Below are positions 26,032 to 34,801 of a stretch of DNA of 43,790 nucleotides, in pieces (within the stretch, counting starts at the first letter, position 1; every line of letters starts with the position of its first letter). The stretch comes from Flavobacterium sp. SUN052 (GTDB lineage: Bacteria > Bacteroidota > Bacteroidia > Flavobacteriales > Flavobacteriaceae). Location of the stretch: positions 1 through 43,790 of the forward strand of contig NZ_JAPQNS010000026.1 of NCBI RefSeq assembly GCF_028867935.1, given 5' to 3'. The notes below the pieces were generated by a model. It made no database searches, had not been told where the DNA came from, and worked only from the letters and a program-made list of their open reading frames with translations. The translations under genes were made by a program, and so were the position numbers.

Positions 26032-26080
26032 GGTGTTTTTGGGTTGCTACGGACCTTTGCAACAACAAAAACACAGAACA

Positions 26081-26962
26081 ATGAACATCATCATAACAGG
26101 TTCGTTAGGCCACATCGGCAAACCACTGACCAAAGAATTAGTACAGAGAGGGCATGCCGTTACAGTAATCAGCAGTAAGCCCGAAAAACAATCAGCTATC
26201 GAAGAACTGGGAGCCAAAGCTGCCATTGGCTCTTTGGAAGATGTTGATTTTCTGACAGCAACTTTTGCGGGTGCCGATGCCTTGTTTACAATGGTACCGC
26301 CCAACTATTCCACACCCGATATGCGGGCTTATTATGGCAGGATCGGCAGCAACTATATACAGGCCATCGGGCAGTCGGGCATCAAGCGAATAGTGAATCT
26401 GAGCAGTTACGGCGCTGATTTAGCGAAAGGTACCGGAGTCATCCTCGGTGCACACGATGTAGAAAATAAATTAAACGAGTTACCCGACGTAGCCATTACG
26501 AACCTGCGCCCTACTTACTTCTACTACAATCTCTACGCCTTTGTCGACATGATCCGACAGCTGGGCTTTATGGGTACCAATTACGGTGGTGATGATCGCC
26601 TGCTTATGGTTGACCCCGTCGATATTGCCGCTGTGGCTGCCGAAGAGTTGCAAAAAACGACCAGCCAACCCGTTCTGTATATCACCAGCGACGAACGAAC
26701 GGGCCATGAGGTCGCACGGGTTCTTAGCAGTGCCATTGGCAAGCCAGATTTAAGCTGGATCGTTTTTACGGATGAGCAGGCTCGAAGTGGGATGGAACAG
26801 AATGGAATGCCAGCTAATCTTGTCGCCAATATGGTTGATCTGGGAGCCAGCATTCATAGCGGTGCTATGCGGCAGGATTATGATCTGCATCCACCAAAAA
26901 CCCTGGGTAACGTAAAGCTGGAAGATTTCGCGAAGGAATTTGCAGCTGCGTATAACGCCTAA
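26081..26962 (+). CDS. NmrA-type NAD(P)H-binding oxidoreductase
   Basis: A 293-residue atypical SDR of the NmrA/QOR2-like group. The ATG at 26081 is preferred to the upstream start at 26018 because the Rossmann fold begins directly after it (MNIIITGSLGHIGKPL, with GSLGHIG as the nucleotide motif) and the upstream stretch is shared regulatory DNA. NLSSYGAD (about 108-115) is a usual core segment. Relatives act as NAD(P)H:quinone reductases or redox sensors. It is first in a three-gene rightward operon, 32 bp before a paralogue. Confidence 0.83.
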   Translation: MNIIITGSLGHIGKPLTKELVQRGHAVTVISSKPEKQSAIEELGAKAAIGSLEDVDFLTATFAGADALFTMVPPNYSTPDMRAYYGRIGSNYIQAIGQSGIKRIVNLSSYGADLAKGTGVILGAHDVENKLNELPDVAITNLRPTYFYYNLYAFVDMIRQLGFMGTNYGGDDRLLMVDPVDIAAVAAEELQKTTSQPVLYITSDERTGHEVARVLSSAIGKPDLSWIVFTDEQARSGMEQNGMPANLVANMVDLGASIHSGAMRQDYDLHPPKTLGNVKLEDFAKEFAAAYNA

Positions 26963-26994
26963 TCGTCTTCAACAAACACTTGATACAACTAACC

Positions 26995-27855
26995 ATGATT
27001 CTTGTAACTGGCGCAACGGGCCAACTTGGCTCGGCCACCCTTAAATTCCTGCTGGAAAAGCTGCCCCCTACCCAACTTGCCGCCCTTGTTCGTGATGAGC
27101 AGAAAGCAAATGATCTAATCGAAAAAGGGGTAACAATCCGGGTCGGTAATTACGACGATACTGCCTCGCTCGACCAGGCTATGCAGGACATTGACAAAGT
27201 GTTGCTGGTTGCCGGAACGGATGAAGACAAGCGCGTCCAGCAGCACATAAATGTGATTGATGCGGCCAAAAAGGCGGGCGTTCAGTTGGTTGCATACACC
27301 AGTCGCGCCCTAAAAGATCGGACTACGCTGGTAAATCAGCTGATGCTAGGCCATTTCCAGACCGAAGATTATCTGATGGCTAGTGGGCTGAATTATATCC
27401 TGTTTCGCAATATCCTGTACATGGACGCCATACCGCAGTTCGTGGGGCCAAACGTGTTTGCAACGGGGATCAACTTACCGGCAGGACAGGGGAAAGTGGC
27501 CTTCGCGCTCAGAAACGACCTAGCCGAAGCAATGGCCACTGTTTTGGCAGGTGACGATGTCGATACCAATGTTTATACCCTCACCGCAAGTGAGACCTAT
27601 TCGTTTGCCGATGTGGCAACTGCCCTGACTGAATTGTCGGGTAAGGTGGTAACCTATACACCGGTTGAGAAATCAGCTTTTGAAACGCAAATGAAAGCAC
27701 GCGGGTTACCCGACATGATGATTCAGCGGGTTACCGGCTTCATCACCGACATTGCAAACGGACAGGAAGATGACGTACAGCCTGACCTGGAAACGCTACT
27801 TGGACGAAAACCTACGTCGCTCAAAGAAGGGCTAAAAACGCTGTATAGGTTGTAA
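26995..27855 (+). CDS. Second NmrA-type NAD(P)H:quinone oxidoreductase-like protein
   Basis: A 286-residue paralogue of the preceding gene. The ATG at 26995 is chosen because it gives MILVTGATGQLGSATL with the GATGQLG nucleotide motif in the normal place. Segments such as HINVIDAAKKAGVQLVAYTSR and GHFQTEDYLMASGLNYILFRN match the QOR2/YtfG group, which reduces quinones with NADPH. It ends 27 bp before the AraC regulator. The two tandem genes and the pseudogene at 21637 show local expansion of this family. Confidence 0.86.
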   Translation: MILVTGATGQLGSATLKFLLEKLPPTQLAALVRDEQKANDLIEKGVTIRVGNYDDTASLDQAMQDIDKVLLVAGTDEDKRVQQHINVIDAAKKAGVQLVAYTSRALKDRTTLVNQLMLGHFQTEDYLMASGLNYILFRNILYMDAIPQFVGPNVFATGINLPAGQGKVAFALRNDLAEAMATVLAGDDVDTNVYTLTASETYSFADVATALTELSGKVVTYTPVEKSAFETQMKARGLPDMMIQRVTGFITDIANGQEDDVQPDLETLLGRKPTSLKEGLKTLYRL

Positions 27856-27882
27856 GAAAATGCACGTAAATCCAGACCATTT

Positions 27883-28797
27883 ATGAAAAATCTGCAACCG
27901 CTCCGGGTAACTACAATAACGGAATATCATCAGATTAGGGAGCTACCAAAGCCGGAGCATCCGCTAGTCAGCGTGATTCGCTTTGAGGACGTTAAGCGTG
28001 TGGAATGCGATAATTCAAGAAGCTTTATCCACAGTTTTTATTGTATTGCGTTGAAGCGGAATTTCAACGGCAAGATGAAATACGGACAGCAGGATTACGA
28101 TTTTGACGAAGGTATATTGTTTTTCATTTCGCCTGGTCAGGTTCTGACAATCGAAGCGGCTGGTGAGCTGCAACATACGGGGTGGCTGCTGCTCGTTCAT
28201 CCCGATTTTCTGTGGAATACACCCCTGGCCAAAACGATCAAGCAGTATGATTTTTTTAGTTACGCCGTTCACGAAGCGCTGCATCTTTCTGAGAAGGAAG
28301 AAACTGTTATTAAGGGTATTGTGCAAAATATTGAACAGGAATACCGCTCAACCATCGATGAATTCAGCCAACCCGTCATTATTGCGCAACTCGATTTATT
28401 GCTGACCTATGCCGAGCGGTTTTATCGCCGTCAGTTCATCACCCGAAAAATAGCAAACCACCAACTTCTTGACCGACTGGAAGCGGTTCTTACCAATTAT
28501 TTTACCAGCGACGAAGTATCCGAAAAGGGATTACCCACAGTTCAGTTTGTTGCCGACGCCCTGAACGTATCGCCCAATTATCTGAGTGCCTTACTCAAAG
28601 TTCTGACGGGACAAACTACCCAGCAGCACATTCACGATAGAGTAATCTCAACCGCGAAAGAGAAGCTGTCCACTACCGATTTAACGGTCAGTGAAATTGC
28701 CTACTCATTAGGGTTTGAACATCCGCAATCGTTCAACAATTTATTCAAGAACAAAACCAATTTCTCTCCGCTTGCCTTTCGGAATTCGTTCAATTGA
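27883..28797 (+). CDS. AraC-family transcriptional regulator
   Basis: A 304-residue complete AraC protein. A cupin-like N-terminal domain (about 20-170) is followed by two helix-turn-helix units at about 205-300 (VQFVADALNVSPNYLSALLK, then TVSEIAYSLGFEHPQSFNNLFK). It is co-oriented with the two oxidoreductase genes and probably controls its own operon via the tandem TTTGCCTACA sites. It is convergent with the HxlR gene, 16 bp stop to stop. The inducer is unknown. Confidence 0.9.
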   Translation: MKNLQPLRVTTITEYHQIRELPKPEHPLVSVIRFEDVKRVECDNSRSFIHSFYCIALKRNFNGKMKYGQQDYDFDEGILFFISPGQVLTIEAAGELQHTGWLLLVHPDFLWNTPLAKTIKQYDFFSYAVHEALHLSEKEETVIKGIVQNIEQEYRSTIDEFSQPVIIAQLDLLLTYAERFYRRQFITRKIANHQLLDRLEAVLTNYFTSDEVSEKGLPTVQFVADALNVSPNYLSALLKVLTGQTTQQHIHDRVISTAKEKLSTTDLTVSEIAYSLGFEHPQSFNNLFKNKTNFSPLAFRNSFN

Positions 28798-28813
28798 ACA
28801 ACTCAAGAATCGC

Positions 28814-29170
28814 TTATTTTCCGATGATTCGTTTCCGATGGTTAACACCCCAGGCATGTAGTTCCAGCATCACCTTTTTCAACGAACGGGAGTAATCCGT
28901 GGCCACGTACTCGATCAAAACGGGATACCCCTCATGAACTCTCCGCTCGATCAGCTGATGCTCTTCCATGTCTTTCAATTCTTTGGAAAGAACTTTAGGG
29001 TTGATTTTGGGAATGCTCGTCTCAATTTCCGTAAAGCGCCGGTTGCCCTGCATAATAGACGTCAAAATCAGCACTTTCCATTTGCCGCTTATCACCTCCA
29101 GCGCATCCCGAATCGGGAGCATTTGTTCAATACAATCAACGCGTTTCGTTTCACCCTCTATTAAGATCAT
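28814..29170 (-). CDS. HxlR-family (DUF24) MarR-like regulator
   Basis: A 118-residue winged-helix protein of the HxlR family. The N-terminal DCIEQMLPIRDALEVISGKWKVLIL holds the conserved Cys13 found in redox- or electrophile-sensing members such as YodB and HypR. RFTEIETSIPKINPKVLSKELKDMEE is the recognition region. It is divergent from a DoxX gene with a 96-bp shared promoter, a pairing parallel to the YodB-controlled catD/DoxX genes of Bacillus. It probably represses the DoxX gene until Cys13 is modified (inference). Confidence 0.88.
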   Translation of the reverse strand: MILIEGETKRVDCIEQMLPIRDALEVISGKWKVLILTSIMQGNRRFTEIETSIPKINPKVLSKELKDMEEHQLIERRVHEGYPVLIEYVATDYSRSLKKVMLELHAWGVNHRKRIIGK

Positions 29171-29220
29171 ATCGCTGTTACGTTTCCGCTTACGTGCAGG
29201 TAACTCCTATACTTCCTTTA

Positions 29221-29242
29221 GGCAAAAGTAGGGACCTTTGCC
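29221..29242. promoter_or_regulatory. Dyad in the HxlR-DoxX divergent promoter
   Basis: GGCAAA (29221-29226) and TTTGCC (29237-29242) flank 10 bp, and an overlapping TAGGG/CCCTA pair occupies 29230-29246. The segment GACCTTTGC is a -7-like box for rightward transcription of the DoxX gene at 29267. An HxlR operator over the promoter is the simple reading. Confidence 0.45.
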
Positions 29243-29266
29243 CTATCAGCCTACAACCTAAGTGCT

Positions 29267-29671
29267 ATGACAAGTCAGCTACAACCCTCAAAAACGCTTC
29301 ACATTGCCTTGTGGATTACCCAGGCATTACTTGCCCTCCTGTTCATTGGTACGGGCATTTTCAAATTAGCTACGCCTGTTGATACGATTGCCGGGATGTG
29401 GCCCTGGGCGGGAGAATATCCCAATCTGCTTCGGGTGACGGGCATATTCGATCTGTTAGGCGGCATTGGCGTTGTACTGCCAGCACTTACCCGAGTAAAA
29501 CCAGCGTTGACGGTACTGGCTGCTTTGGGTTGTGCGGCACTTATGGTGAGCGCCATTGCTTTTCACCTATCTCGTGGCGAGGGGGCAAACACACCGTTCA
29601 ATTTTGTTATGCTGGCGCTCGCCTTGTTTGTGTTCTGGGGACGACGTGAAAAAGTCCCGACTAGCCCATGA
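29267..29671 (+). CDS. DoxX-family membrane protein
   Basis: A 134-residue protein with four membrane helices, the DoxX/DoxD fold. LWITQALLALLFIGTGIFKLATP and GIFDLLGGIGVVLPALTRVKPALTVLAALG are typical. DoxX proteins associate with respiratory or thiol-stress functions (CatD, MhqP, thiosulfate:quinone oxidoreductase subunits). It is the only gene on its transcript and faces the HxlR regulator. Confidence 0.85.
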   Translation: MTSQLQPSKTLHIALWITQALLALLFIGTGIFKLATPVDTIAGMWPWAGEYPNLLRVTGIFDLLGGIGVVLPALTRVKPALTVLAALGCAALMVSAIAFHLSRGEGANTPFNFVMLALALFVFWGRREKVPTSP

Positions 29672-29706
29672 GGGTAAACTAGACTTAGACCAGCGAATCG
29701 CCTGAG

Positions 29707-31029
29707 CTAGGCAGCAGGCTGTAGCCGCCCACGAAGCCAGGTCGCTACGGCAATGACTGCCAAACCTGCCAGCAGCCACGGAGACCAACCAGCTACTTGC
29801 TCAACCAACGCCGTGACTCCATTAGGCTGTCCGCTTATCCGCTCAGCCACCCAGGCCAAAGCCGCTATCCCAGCCAGAATAGCTCCAATCACTCGTGCAT
29901 ACTGGTAAAATGCAGTTTGGCTCAGCAGGATTAGCCAGGGAATCACGAGCGCAATGATACCCACTTGCATTAGTTCGATGCCCAGGTTGAAACCCAGAAT
30001 ACTCAAGGCCATTGGCCCAGCATCCAACCGCAGATTGGCCAGCGTACTGGCAAACGCCAAGCCATGAATAAGGCCAAAGCCAGCCGCCACCCAGGCCTCA
30101 CGACCCGGAAACAGCGGCCGAAACGCATGCACGGCTGATACCAGAATTGACACAGCAATGAGTAGTTCGACGGGTTGAGACGGCAAACGCACCCAACCCA
30201 GCGACCCAAGCAGCAAGGTAAGCGAGTGACCAATGGTAAACGCAGTGACGATCAATAATAGCCGTTTAAGGCTGTACCGCACGCCCCCAAAATGTCCCCA
30301 CCGGTTCTTATTGAGCAACAGAGGGGCTGGGAGCAGCAACACCAGTAAAAACAGCAGGTGATCGGTTCCTTCTGAAATATGCCGCATGCCCAACTGAATC
30401 ATGGCCTGAAATCCAGACCAGGTGCTACCCGCTTCCAGATTGATTGCCAGAGGTGCTATCCGGTTGTTAACAATGTCCAGTTCAATAACACCCACCTGCG
30501 TCGGATTCTCGTCAGCTACCTGACCCCGCTCCCAGTCCTGTTGCACCGACACCAGAATTTTATGCGTTACTACCTGATGCAAAACAGCATCGTATCGAAA
30601 TGTAAATCGCCGGACATCCGCGTCCGCCGGAGGAATAAGCTGAACTTGCGCTGTCAGTTCGCGGTACGTACCATTGATTGGGTTTTGGGTTTCGTGCACG
30701 GCTAACTCCCCAACCTGCACTCTCCAATCCCGTCCATCGGAGCTTTGAGGCTTGATGTGTTGACTCAAATATGTCCGCAGTTGGGGCCCCAGTCGGTCCA
30801 CTAACCCGGCCGACGAATCGTTGACGGCGTGGCCAAATGCGGCCTGTAACTCATTTAAAGGGATCTGCACTTCGGCATCAATCCGGTCTCCATGAATATT
30901 CAGCAGCACCACCGAATTGGGCATCGGGTGGGCAACGGTTACGTTTGGCGATAGGATTGCCAAGAGCCCCAGCAGAAAAAACATTAGCCATCCGATTGGA
31001 CGGCTGATGGGAGAAAACAGTTTTTTCAC
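29707..31029 (-). CDS. HupE/UreJ-like membrane protein with N-terminal exported domain
   Basis: A 440-residue protein from a GTG start (31029). A signal/anchor (LMFFLLGLLAILSPNVTVAHP) leads into an extracytoplasmic domain of about 190 residues. A seven-helix HupE/UreJ module follows, with the histidine-rich signature MRHISEGTDHLLFLLVLLLP, SLTLLLGS and GFGLIHGLAFAS. HupE/UreJ modules are linked to nickel or cobalt uptake, but this two-domain version is common in genomes without hydrogenase or urease. It lies 18 bp downstream of the DUF3500 gene and is probably co-transcribed. Confidence 0.82.
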   Translation of the reverse strand: MKKLFSPISRPIGWLMFFLLGLLAILSPNVTVAHPMPNSVVLLNIHGDRIDAEVQIPLNELQAAFGHAVNDSSAGLVDRLGPQLRTYLSQHIKPQSSDGRDWRVQVGELAVHETQNPINGTYRELTAQVQLIPPADADVRRFTFRYDAVLHQVVTHKILVSVQQDWERGQVADENPTQVGVIELDIVNNRIAPLAINLEAGSTWSGFQAMIQLGMRHISEGTDHLLFLLVLLLPAPLLLNKNRWGHFGGVRYSLKRLLLIVTAFTIGHSLTLLLGSLGWVRLPSQPVELLIAVSILVSAVHAFRPLFPGREAWVAAGFGLIHGLAFASTLANLRLDAGPMALSILGFNLGIELMQVGIIALVIPWLILLSQTAFYQYARVIGAILAGIAALAWVAERISGQPNGVTALVEQVAGWSPWLLAGLAVIAVATWLRGRLQPAA

Positions 31030-31047
31030 TGTGACAAGATAATTACG

Positions 31048-32445
31048 TTAGTTACCGCCATAGTCACTGGTATGATCACGCCATACGGAATGCGGGTGAG
31101 GAGTTGTGCGAATGACAACGCCCCCCTGATACGAGAACTCAATCCAGACACTGGGGCCGTCGATACGGATGTAATCGTTTTGAGCCGTTACGCTCGTATT
31201 GCCTGAATAAGCAACGTAGGTGTTGTCCAACTCAGCGGTGTACTTTGCCAGAATAATAGCGGCTGTTTCGGCATCGAGATCGTTGACATACAGTTTAATC
31301 GCATCGAGTACCAATGCCTTCTTAGCTGCTGTCAGATCGCCTACTTTTATACCTACTTTGGTAGTTGGGAACTGAGCGTCTTTACCCGGCCCAAGCAACA
31401 CATCACCAAACGAGGACGATAGTTTGGCGGCTGTTTGCTCGCTGCTGCTCAACGCGGTTAGCATTGCGGCAAAAGCCAGCCGCTCCTGCTCCATAGGTTG
31501 ATAAGTGCGGCCATTGGCGGTAATGGCGGTTGCAGGTTCAACGGCCCGGAAAGAAGGAGTAACGCCTGTTATTTTGCCGCCGTTATAGGTATTGGCAAAA
31601 GTGTAGTGGTGACCGCCAAACTGCAACTCCCAAAGACCCGTTGTACTGGGCGTACCGAGGAAGGCCAGGTGGTAGTTGCCCCGGCTGTATGTTGAACCGC
31701 CCCCGTTGGCCCCAAGGTAGTCGTCGGCTACCAGATTTCCTTCGAGTTCATCGTCGCCTTCGTTGGTTACACCCTGCGCTGTTACCGCCGATAACAACGC
31801 GCGTGCAGCCGCCAATTGAGTTGTAGTGAGGTCACTGAGTTTGATGCCTATCCGCCCGTTGTACAATCCGTCGGGCAGGTTCGACCATTTCACGGCATCC
31901 GTTTTGGAGTAAGCCAGTTGAACTGTCGCCAATTGCGTAGTCGTTAACGTGGCCTTGAAGGCTTCGGCCAAACAAACAACACGGGCCAGACCGGTTGCCG
32001 ATGAGCAATTGGTTGTTACCCCCGTTCCAGACCCGGTTCCGCTAACAACCAGGTTAAGACTGCAACTTTGCCCACCGAAGCTGAGCGCAAACGCAGCCGT
32101 ACCCGATCCCGATGCTGTACCCGTGATAGCATACGTCAGGTTTCCTGCTCCACTGGCTAATGTACCAGCTTGTAGGGTAAGATTCAGGCCCGTAACACCC
32201 GTTGACGCAATAGAACTCCCGGCAGCATAAGCGGTGCCATTACCGCCCGTGTAAGGCACTAAAACCGTGGCTGTGTAAGCGGTACCACTAACCGCCGTTG
32301 TCGAAAATGTGGACGTTCCGCACGAAAGGGCGGACACAGTGGCCGATGTAGGCGTTATTACGGTGGAGTCGGTCTTCTGACACGAAATAATCGTCAGCAG
32401 GCCAATTACAAAAGCAATAACAGTCGATGAGATAGGGAGACGCAT
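31048..32445 (-). CDS. DUF3500-type exported protein with internal duplication
   Basis: A 465-residue exported protein. The ATG at 32445 is preferred over a GTG at 32469 because it gives a standard lipoprotein signal (VIAFVIGLLTIISC). An Ser/Thr/Gly-rich beta domain (about 25-140) precedes two related halves: VGIKVGDLTAAKKALVLDAI near the C-terminus echoes IGIKLSDLTTTQLAAARALL near the middle. Each half ends in a His-containing segment (GGHHYTF; TPHPHSVWRDH), a possible metal site. DUF3500 has no assigned function. Neighbourhood with a HupE/UreJ protein suggests metal handling (inference). Confidence 0.72.
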   Translation of the reverse strand: MRLPISSTVIAFVIGLLTIISCQKTDSTVITPTSATVSALSCGTSTFSTTAVSGTAYTATVLVPYTGGNGTAYAAGSSIASTGVTGLNLTLQAGTLASGAGNLTYAITGTASGSGTAAFALSFGGQSCSLNLVVSGTGSGTGVTTNCSSATGLARVVCLAEAFKATLTTTQLATVQLAYSKTDAVKWSNLPDGLYNGRIGIKLSDLTTTQLAAARALLSAVTAQGVTNEGDDELEGNLVADDYLGANGGGSTYSRGNYHLAFLGTPSTTGLWELQFGGHHYTFANTYNGGKITGVTPSFRAVEPATAITANGRTYQPMEQERLAFAAMLTALSSSEQTAAKLSSSFGDVLLGPGKDAQFPTTKVGIKVGDLTAAKKALVLDAIKLYVNDLDAETAAIILAKYTAELDNTYVAYSGNTSVTAQNDYIRIDGPSVWIEFSYQGGVVIRTTPHPHSVWRDHTSDYGGN

Positions 32446-32572
32446 GTGTTGAATTATGATGGTAAACACTACCTATCCTTACGTGCAACCGGGTTTTGTT
32501 GTTGCCGCAAAACCGGACACATATCTAACATAATCGGATACTTTTGAAACATGTTTACTCACGTTTTGCACA

Positions 32573-32607
32573 CAAAAAATCCCCTACCAACAGCATTAGT
32601 AGGGGAT
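32573..32607 (-). terminator. Intrinsic terminator after the LytTR/LytS operon
   Basis: Stem ATCCCCTAC (32579-32587) with GTAGGGGAT (32599-32607) and an 11-nt loop. On the minus strand it is followed by a run of six T (32573-32578). It lies about 185 bp past the LytTR stop at 32791. Confidence 0.7.
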
Positions 32608-32707
32608 AAAAACCAACCTCAAATAAATATCGGAAGTATGCCGACCCAGCAATCAGGGTAGAAATACTATGGCGTTAAGTTCATACGCGACGATTACCAT
32701 CCGAAAT

Positions 32708-32762
32708 AAAAGAGGACCAATGACGGTTTTGCCCGGCTGAAGCAAGGATTTTAGCGGTTAAA
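32708..32762 (+). repeat. 55-bp dispersed intergenic repeat, copy A
   Basis: The segment matches 37065-37119 at about 47 of 55 positions in the same orientation, with the shared core TTTGCCCGG(C/T)TGAAGCAAGG. It lies between the LytTR stop and the terminator. Function is unknown. Confidence 0.75.
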
Positions 32763-32790
32763 GCCCAGGCAACATTTATGCGATGGGGGC

Positions 32791-33561
32791 TTATTTTCCC
32801 ATCCATTCTTTAAAACTGACCACCCGGTCAACGCTGACAAATACGTCCTGACGGGGTTGCGGATTTAGTTCAACTTTGAGCTTGCTGCCAGAGTAGGCAT
32901 ACACTGATTTGATAGCGGATTGGCTCACCAGAAACGAGCGGTTAACGCGAAAAAACTGATCGGGATCGACTAGTTGCCCCAGCCGTTCGAGGCTATAATC
33001 GATTGAGACGGAAGCGCCCGAATGGGGTGTTAGATAGGTAGCTTTATCTTCGAAGAAGAAATAGGCGATCTCATCGGTTCGAACACTCCGAAGTTTAGGC
33101 CCAACGCTAACCAGAAACCGGTCCCGATAAGTAGGCGGGGCCAATATTTCCATCAACTGATGCAAGGCAGCGGTATCTACGCCGGGTTTAGCCGGTGTTT
33201 GGCGAAGCATTTTGAACTTGTCGATAGCGGCTGCCAGTTCATCGGCCTGAATGGGTTTCAATAAATAATCAACACTGTTGGCCTTAAAAGCCTGCAGAGC
33301 ATACTGGTCATAAGCCGTAGTGAAGATGATTGGAATGGTCAGGTTTAGCTCGTTGATAATCCGGAACCCAACGTCGTCTTCCAGGTGAATATCCAGAAAA
33401 AGTAAGTCAGGCTGAAGAGGTTGCGGGTTTCTAAACCACTCAATCGACTTACTCACTGATGCCAGTTGAGCCAGTACCCGAATCTGGGGGTCATACTCAT
33501 ACAAGAGCAGTTCCAGGCCCTGCGCCGACAGGGGTTCGTCTTCAACAATAACTACATTCAT
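32791..33561 (-). CDS. LytTR-family response regulator
   Basis: A 256-residue regulator. The receiver domain (1-120) has the acidic pair at Glu7-Asp8, phospho-acceptor Asp57 in LLFLDIHLE, Thr in FTTAYDQYA and Lys in LLKPI. The LytTR DNA-binding domain (about 145-254) has FLVSVGPKLRSVRTDEIAYFF and FFRVNRSFLVS. It overlaps the kinase stop by 4 bp, so the pair is translationally coupled. LytTR proteins bind tandem direct repeats, often near their own genes. Confidence 0.93.
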   Translation of the reverse strand: MNVVIVEDEPLSAQGLELLLYEYDPQIRVLAQLASVSKSIEWFRNPQPLQPDLLFLDIHLEDDVGFRIINELNLTIPIIFTTAYDQYALQAFKANSVDYLLKPIQADELAAAIDKFKMLRQTPAKPGVDTAALHQLMEILAPPTYRDRFLVSVGPKLRSVRTDEIAYFFFEDKATYLTPHSGASVSIDYSLERLGQLVDPDQFFRVNRSFLVSQSAIKSVYAYSGSKLKVELNPQPRQDVFVSVDRVVSFKEWMGK

Positions 33562-34679
33562 TCGAGCAAGGGAATTTTTACGATAAACACATCCGCCCGA
33601 TCCTCAATCTCTACCGGACGATCTGTCAACAGCTGATACCGTTTAATGATATTTTTCAAACCAAGTCCCGTTGATGCCTCTGTTTTAGGCCGAAGTCGAA
33701 TCTGATTACTAATCAGCAAACACTCCTCCCCTATTTCAACCGTGACTTGTAGCGGCACTTCGCTCGACATCTGGTTGTGTTTTACCACATTCTCAATCAA
33801 CAACTGCAACGTTAACGGAGCAATGCTGTAATGACTTGCTTTTTCGGGCGGAATATCCGTAACAACCCTAAACTTATCCCCAAACCGAATGTGCAGCAAA
33901 AATGTGTAGGCCGTCAAAAAATCCAACTCCTGCTGGAGTTTAACGCATTGGGCTTCATGCTGGTCTAACACATATCGGTACGATTTAGCCAGCTGCCCCA
34001 CAAACTGAATGGAGAGTTTGGGGTTGACCGCAATAAGCGAGGAAAGGATACTGAAGCTGTTGAACAAAAAATGCGGATTAACCTGGTTCTTCAAGGCAAC
34101 AAACTGAGCCTGAGCGGCTTCTTGTTTCAGATGTTCTGCATTTACGCGTATATCTTCCAACTGCTTGTAGCCTCGGCGGTTGGCGGCTAAATAAAAGGCG
34201 GCTAACATAGCCATGATCGTCAGTCCATTATCAAATTTTTGTTGCCTACCGCTGTCCGTAGTCCGGTTGGCACGGCGGACGGTAGCAGGTGACTGAACCG
34301 ATGTTGAACTTCGTATGGCTTCCAGTTGGGTCATTCCCTGCCACAACCGGTAAAAACCCATGTTAAATAAAACGGCTAATCCGCCAGCCAAAAGTAAGGT
34401 GGCTAGTTGGGCGGGCAAATCGAATTCGAAAAGAAAGCCTTTATGGAATAGTTTAGAAATCCGTTTCTGCAACCAATCGATTACGGTGAGCCATAACCCA
34501 AAAAAAAGAATGGTAACCACAATTTCCATGATCCAGAAAGGCCATACCTTTTCAATAAGCGTCATTGAAAACTGGTTGACGGCTACATACAACCGAATAG
34601 GCCAATAAATAGCAAAAACGGTTGTTGCCAGTTGCCATCGTTGCCGATTCGTCAGGTTACCGCTGCCGCTTTCTGCCAT
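33558..34679 (-). CDS. LytS/YehU-type sensor histidine kinase
   Basis: A 373-residue kinase from the preferred ATG at 34679 (MAESGSGNLTNRQRWQ); the upstream extension to 34775 runs through the terminator of the next gene. Four membrane helices occupy about 15-180. The His_kinase domain begins QFVALKNQVNPHFLFNSFSIL with the phospho-histidine in NPHFLFN. The ATP-binding part shows LTLQLLIENVVKHN (N-box) and STGLGLKNI (G-box). It partners the LytTR regulator. The signal is unknown, and the periplasmic loops are too short for a large sensor domain. Confidence 0.9.
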   Translation of the reverse strand: MAESGSGNLTNRQRWQLATTVFAIYWPIRLYVAVNQFSMTLIEKVWPFWIMEIVVTILFFGLWLTVIDWLQKRISKLFHKGFLFEFDLPAQLATLLLAGGLAVLFNMGFYRLWQGMTQLEAIRSSTSVQSPATVRRANRTTDSGRQQKFDNGLTIMAMLAAFYLAANRRGYKQLEDIRVNAEHLKQEAAQAQFVALKNQVNPHFLFNSFSILSSLIAVNPKLSIQFVGQLAKSYRYVLDQHEAQCVKLQQELDFLTAYTFLLHIRFGDKFRVVTDIPPEKASHYSIAPLTLQLLIENVVKHNQMSSEVPLQVTVEIGEECLLISNQIRLRPKTEASTGLGLKNIIKRYQLLTDRPVEIEDRADVFIVKIPLLE

Positions 34680-34734
34680 TCTTGAGAATTTGATTATAGT
34701 TGGAAGGAGAGTGCTAAAGTCAGTAGCTCTTGAG

Positions 34735-34798
34735 AAAAAGAGTGTAAGACAAGTTTGAAAATTGCTGACGCTCAACGTACAAACTTATCCTACACTCT
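34735..34798 (-). terminator. Terminator after the esterase gene
   Basis: An 18-bp imperfect stem (34739-34756 with 34781-34798, two mismatches) encloses a 24-nt loop. A T-run follows on the minus strand (34735-34739). It begins 3 bp after the esterase stop at 34802. Confidence 0.7.
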
Positions 34799-34801
34799 CT
34801 A

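Noticed and set aside
26018..26080. Earlier start for the first NmrA-type gene
   Set aside because: The extra 21 codons run through the tandem operator and -7-like box, and the Rossmann motif starts at the ATG at 26081.
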